Shown in pieces: positions 5,301 through 6,449 of a DNA stretch of 6,449 nt (position 1 is its first letter; the number at the start of each line of letters is the position of its first letter). Made by a program: the position numbers and the translations under genes. The DNA lies in contig DGDL01000035.1 in assembly GCA_002385415.1 (NCBI GenBank), positions 1-6,449 of the forward strand. The letters run 5' to 3'. A model generated the notes under the pieces. That model did no database searches and was not told the origin of the DNA. It worked only from the letters and a program-made list of their open reading frames with translations. This DNA comes from Clostridiales bacterium UBA3953. Its GTDB lineage: Bacteria > Bacillota > Clostridia > Oscillospirales > CAG-272.

Positions 5301-6077
5301 TCACGAGCCGGTCGACTTGAAATGACGCACGCCAAACCGCCAAAAGAGCAGGCATGGTATCAGAAACAGGCATCCGATTAGAGGGGTGAGCATGTAATAC
5401 ACGCTCTCGGCGCGGCCGGTGAGATACAGCAGCGGGTAATACTGGAACAGCGCAAGCGGAATCACGAAAGTGAGCAGCCGCAGCACCCCGTCGCCGTAAA
5501 TCGAGTACGGATAACGGCCGAACTCGCGCCCGCCGTCGGTGAAGATGTTCATAAACTCCAACCCCTCGACGGTGAAAAAGCAAAGCGAGGCGTATATGAT
5601 AAAAAGCCCCGAAAACACCGCGACTCCGCCGCCTATCATGAGCAGCAGCGTCAGCACTCTGTTCCATGTCCACACAATGTCGGAGGCGGGCACAGCCCAT
5701 GCAAATACAAACAGCGCCTGGATCAGCCGCCCGATTCGCGTCAGCTCGACCCTTTGGGCGAGCACCTGAAAAATAAGCCCGCGCGGGCGCACCATGATAC
5801 GGTCGAACTCACCGTTTGCCAGCACCGACGGAAAGGTGTCAAATCCGCGGAAAAAACATTCGGTCAGCGAAAATGCCATCAGCACGACGGCATAACAGAG
5901 CGAAACCTCGCTAAAGTCGAACCCCTGCACCACGCGATAGCGTGCCATCATAAACCATATAGTGAAATAGCCCGTAAAAGACATGAGGATCTGGCCGGCA
6001 ACTGTCATGAAAAATGACGCTTTGTATTCCATCAGGCTGCGGACATGTATCGAAAAATAGCGCAGATACAGTTTCAC
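5301..6077 (-). CDS. ABC-2 family (DUF990-type) transporter permease
   Basis: This 258-aa integral membrane protein has about six hydrophobic segments, near residues 22-44, 58-76, 117-133, 139-167, 199-219 and 228-247. Its length matches the DUF990 permease family (about 260 aa). Family marks are GEFDRIMVRPRGLIFQVL (89-106) in a cytosolic loop, FGRYPYSIYGDGVLR (186-200), and the C-terminal RHFKSTGS. Such proteins pair with a second, related permease and an ATPase to form an ABC exporter; substrates are mostly unknown. The start is GTG at 6077-6075, with GGGAGG eight bases upstream, and only four bases separate it from the stop of the preceding permease gene, so both belong to one operon. A terminator follows 68 bases after the stop. 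The family is well supported; export direction and substrate are inferred. Confidence 0.9.
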   Translation of the reverse strand: MKLYLRYFSIHVRSLMEYKASFFMTVAGQILMSFTGYFTIWFMMARYRVVQGFDFSEVSLCYAVVLMAFSLTECFFRGFDTFPSVLANGEFDRIMVRPRGLIFQVLAQRVELTRIGRLIQALFVFAWAVPASDIVWTWNRVLTLLLMIGGGVAVFSGLFIIYASLCFFTVEGLEFMNIFTDGGREFGRYPYSIYGDGVLRLLTFVIPLALFQYYPLLYLTGRAESVYYMLTPLIGCLFLIPCLLFWRFGVRHFKSTGS

Positions 6078-6081
6078 CGGA

Positions 6082-6449
6082 TCAACCTCCCTGAACGGTA
6101 ACGCGTTTCAGGGCGGCGCCCATCCAGAGCTTGCCGCCCGCCACAAGCGCAACCAGCCAGAAGATTTGCAGTCCGACAGCCCTCCACATCTCGGCGCCCG
6201 CAATGTGGCCGCACCAGATGCGCAGCGGCAGGTTTTGCATCGACCCGAACGGCGAAAGCTCCACAATTCTGCGCAGCCAGTCCGGGAAAAAGGGCAGGGG
6301 AATCAGCGCGCCGGTGAAAAAGTCGCTCGCGGTTGCCGCAAGCAAGCGAACGCCGAGCGGGTTCATTGTGTAGAATGTGGCGATATAAACAAGCATGCCG
6401 AACGCCACAATCACGCCCAGTGCGAGCGCCATCGTTATACAGAACATAA
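6082..6449 (-). CDS. ABC-2 family (DUF990-type) permease, C-terminal part, cut by the window edge
   Basis: At least 121 residues are visible, up to the TGA at 6084-6082. The N-terminal half lies beyond the right edge: the ATG at 6447-6445 is probably internal, because the family is about 260 aa long and the visible part begins inside a hydrophobic segment. Hydrophobic segments fall near visible residues 4-27, 37-53 and 88-108. SPFGSMQNLPLRIW (65-78) and the C-terminal VTVQGG fit the DUF990-type permease that precedes its partner in such operons. It is the likely heterodimer partner of the permease at 5301-6077. The cognate ATPase gene is expected further upstream, outside the window. Confidence 0.82.
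   Translation of the reverse strand, partial: MFCITMALALGVIVAFGMLVYIATFYTMNPLGVRLLAATASDFFTGALIPLPFFPDWLRRIVELSPFGSMQNLPLRIWCGHIAGAEMWRAVGLQIFWLVALVAGGKLWMGAALKRVTVQGG
6086..6091 (-). promoter_or_regulatory. Shine-Dalgarno site fixing the GTG start of the second permease
   Basis: The minus strand reads GGGAGG just before the stop codon of the upstream permease gene and eight bases before GTG 6077-6075. It supports a GTG start for a protein beginning MKLYLRYF, and tight translational linkage of the two permeases. Confidence 0.8.

Noticed and set aside
5295..5307. CTCGTG-T-CACGAG inverted repeat at the permease stop codon
   Set aside because: The loop is too small for the full stem, there is no T-tract, and a much better terminator follows at 5195-5232. 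Probably chance in G+C-rich sequence.
5239..5700. 153-codon minus-strand open frame overlapping the ABC permease
   Set aside because: It lies in another frame of the 5301-6077 permease, is rich in Arg and Ala as expected for a shifted frame of G+C-rich DNA, and has no ribosome binding site or family motif.

Overview
The window looks like a chromosomal segment of a Clostridia-type Firmicute, perhaps Oscillospiraceae-like. The evidence is strong AGGAGG-type ribosome binding sites, TTG and GTG starts, a perfect sigma-A promoter, A/T-rich intergenic DNA between moderately G+C-rich genes, and gene families (YozG-like XRE, DUF2975, DUF4153/DUF4173, DUF990-type ABC permeases) that are common there. 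The taxon is inference. No RNA gene, mobile element or CRISPR array was found.

Left block (about 100-2640, minus strand): a two-gene operon. A 506-aa membrane protein carrying two fused DUF1538 repeats (868-2388, TTG start) is followed by a 232-aa tandem P-II-like protein (177-875). The genes overlap by 8 bases, and a good Rho-independent terminator follows (100-146). DUF1538 proteins have been linked to Na+/H+ antiport (UmpAB of Halomonas), so the operon probably encodes an ion transporter with its own P-II-type regulator. A candidate extended -10 promoter lies about 220 bases upstream. It implies a long 5' leader that holds a hairpin, a short open frame and a 16-bp perfect palindrome.

Middle block (2764-5200, plus strand): a consensus promoter (TTGACA, 17 bases, TATAAT) drives DUF2975 membrane protein, YozG-like XRE regulator and a DUF4153/DUF4173 polytopic membrane protein. 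The genes are tightly packed, and the last two overlap by 41 bases. Around the promoter, four TTATCG half-sites form two nested inverted repeats with one shared centre and 21-base offsets. This is the most striking non-coding structure here and a natural candidate for autoregulation by the XRE protein.

Right block (5195-6449, minus strand): the 3' part of an ABC exporter operon, with two ABC-2/DUF990-type permeases. The upstream one is cut by the window edge, and the ATPase is presumably beyond it. A 12-bp GC-rich hairpin at 5204-5232 separates this operon from the convergent DUF4153 gene and has its T-tract on the minus strand.
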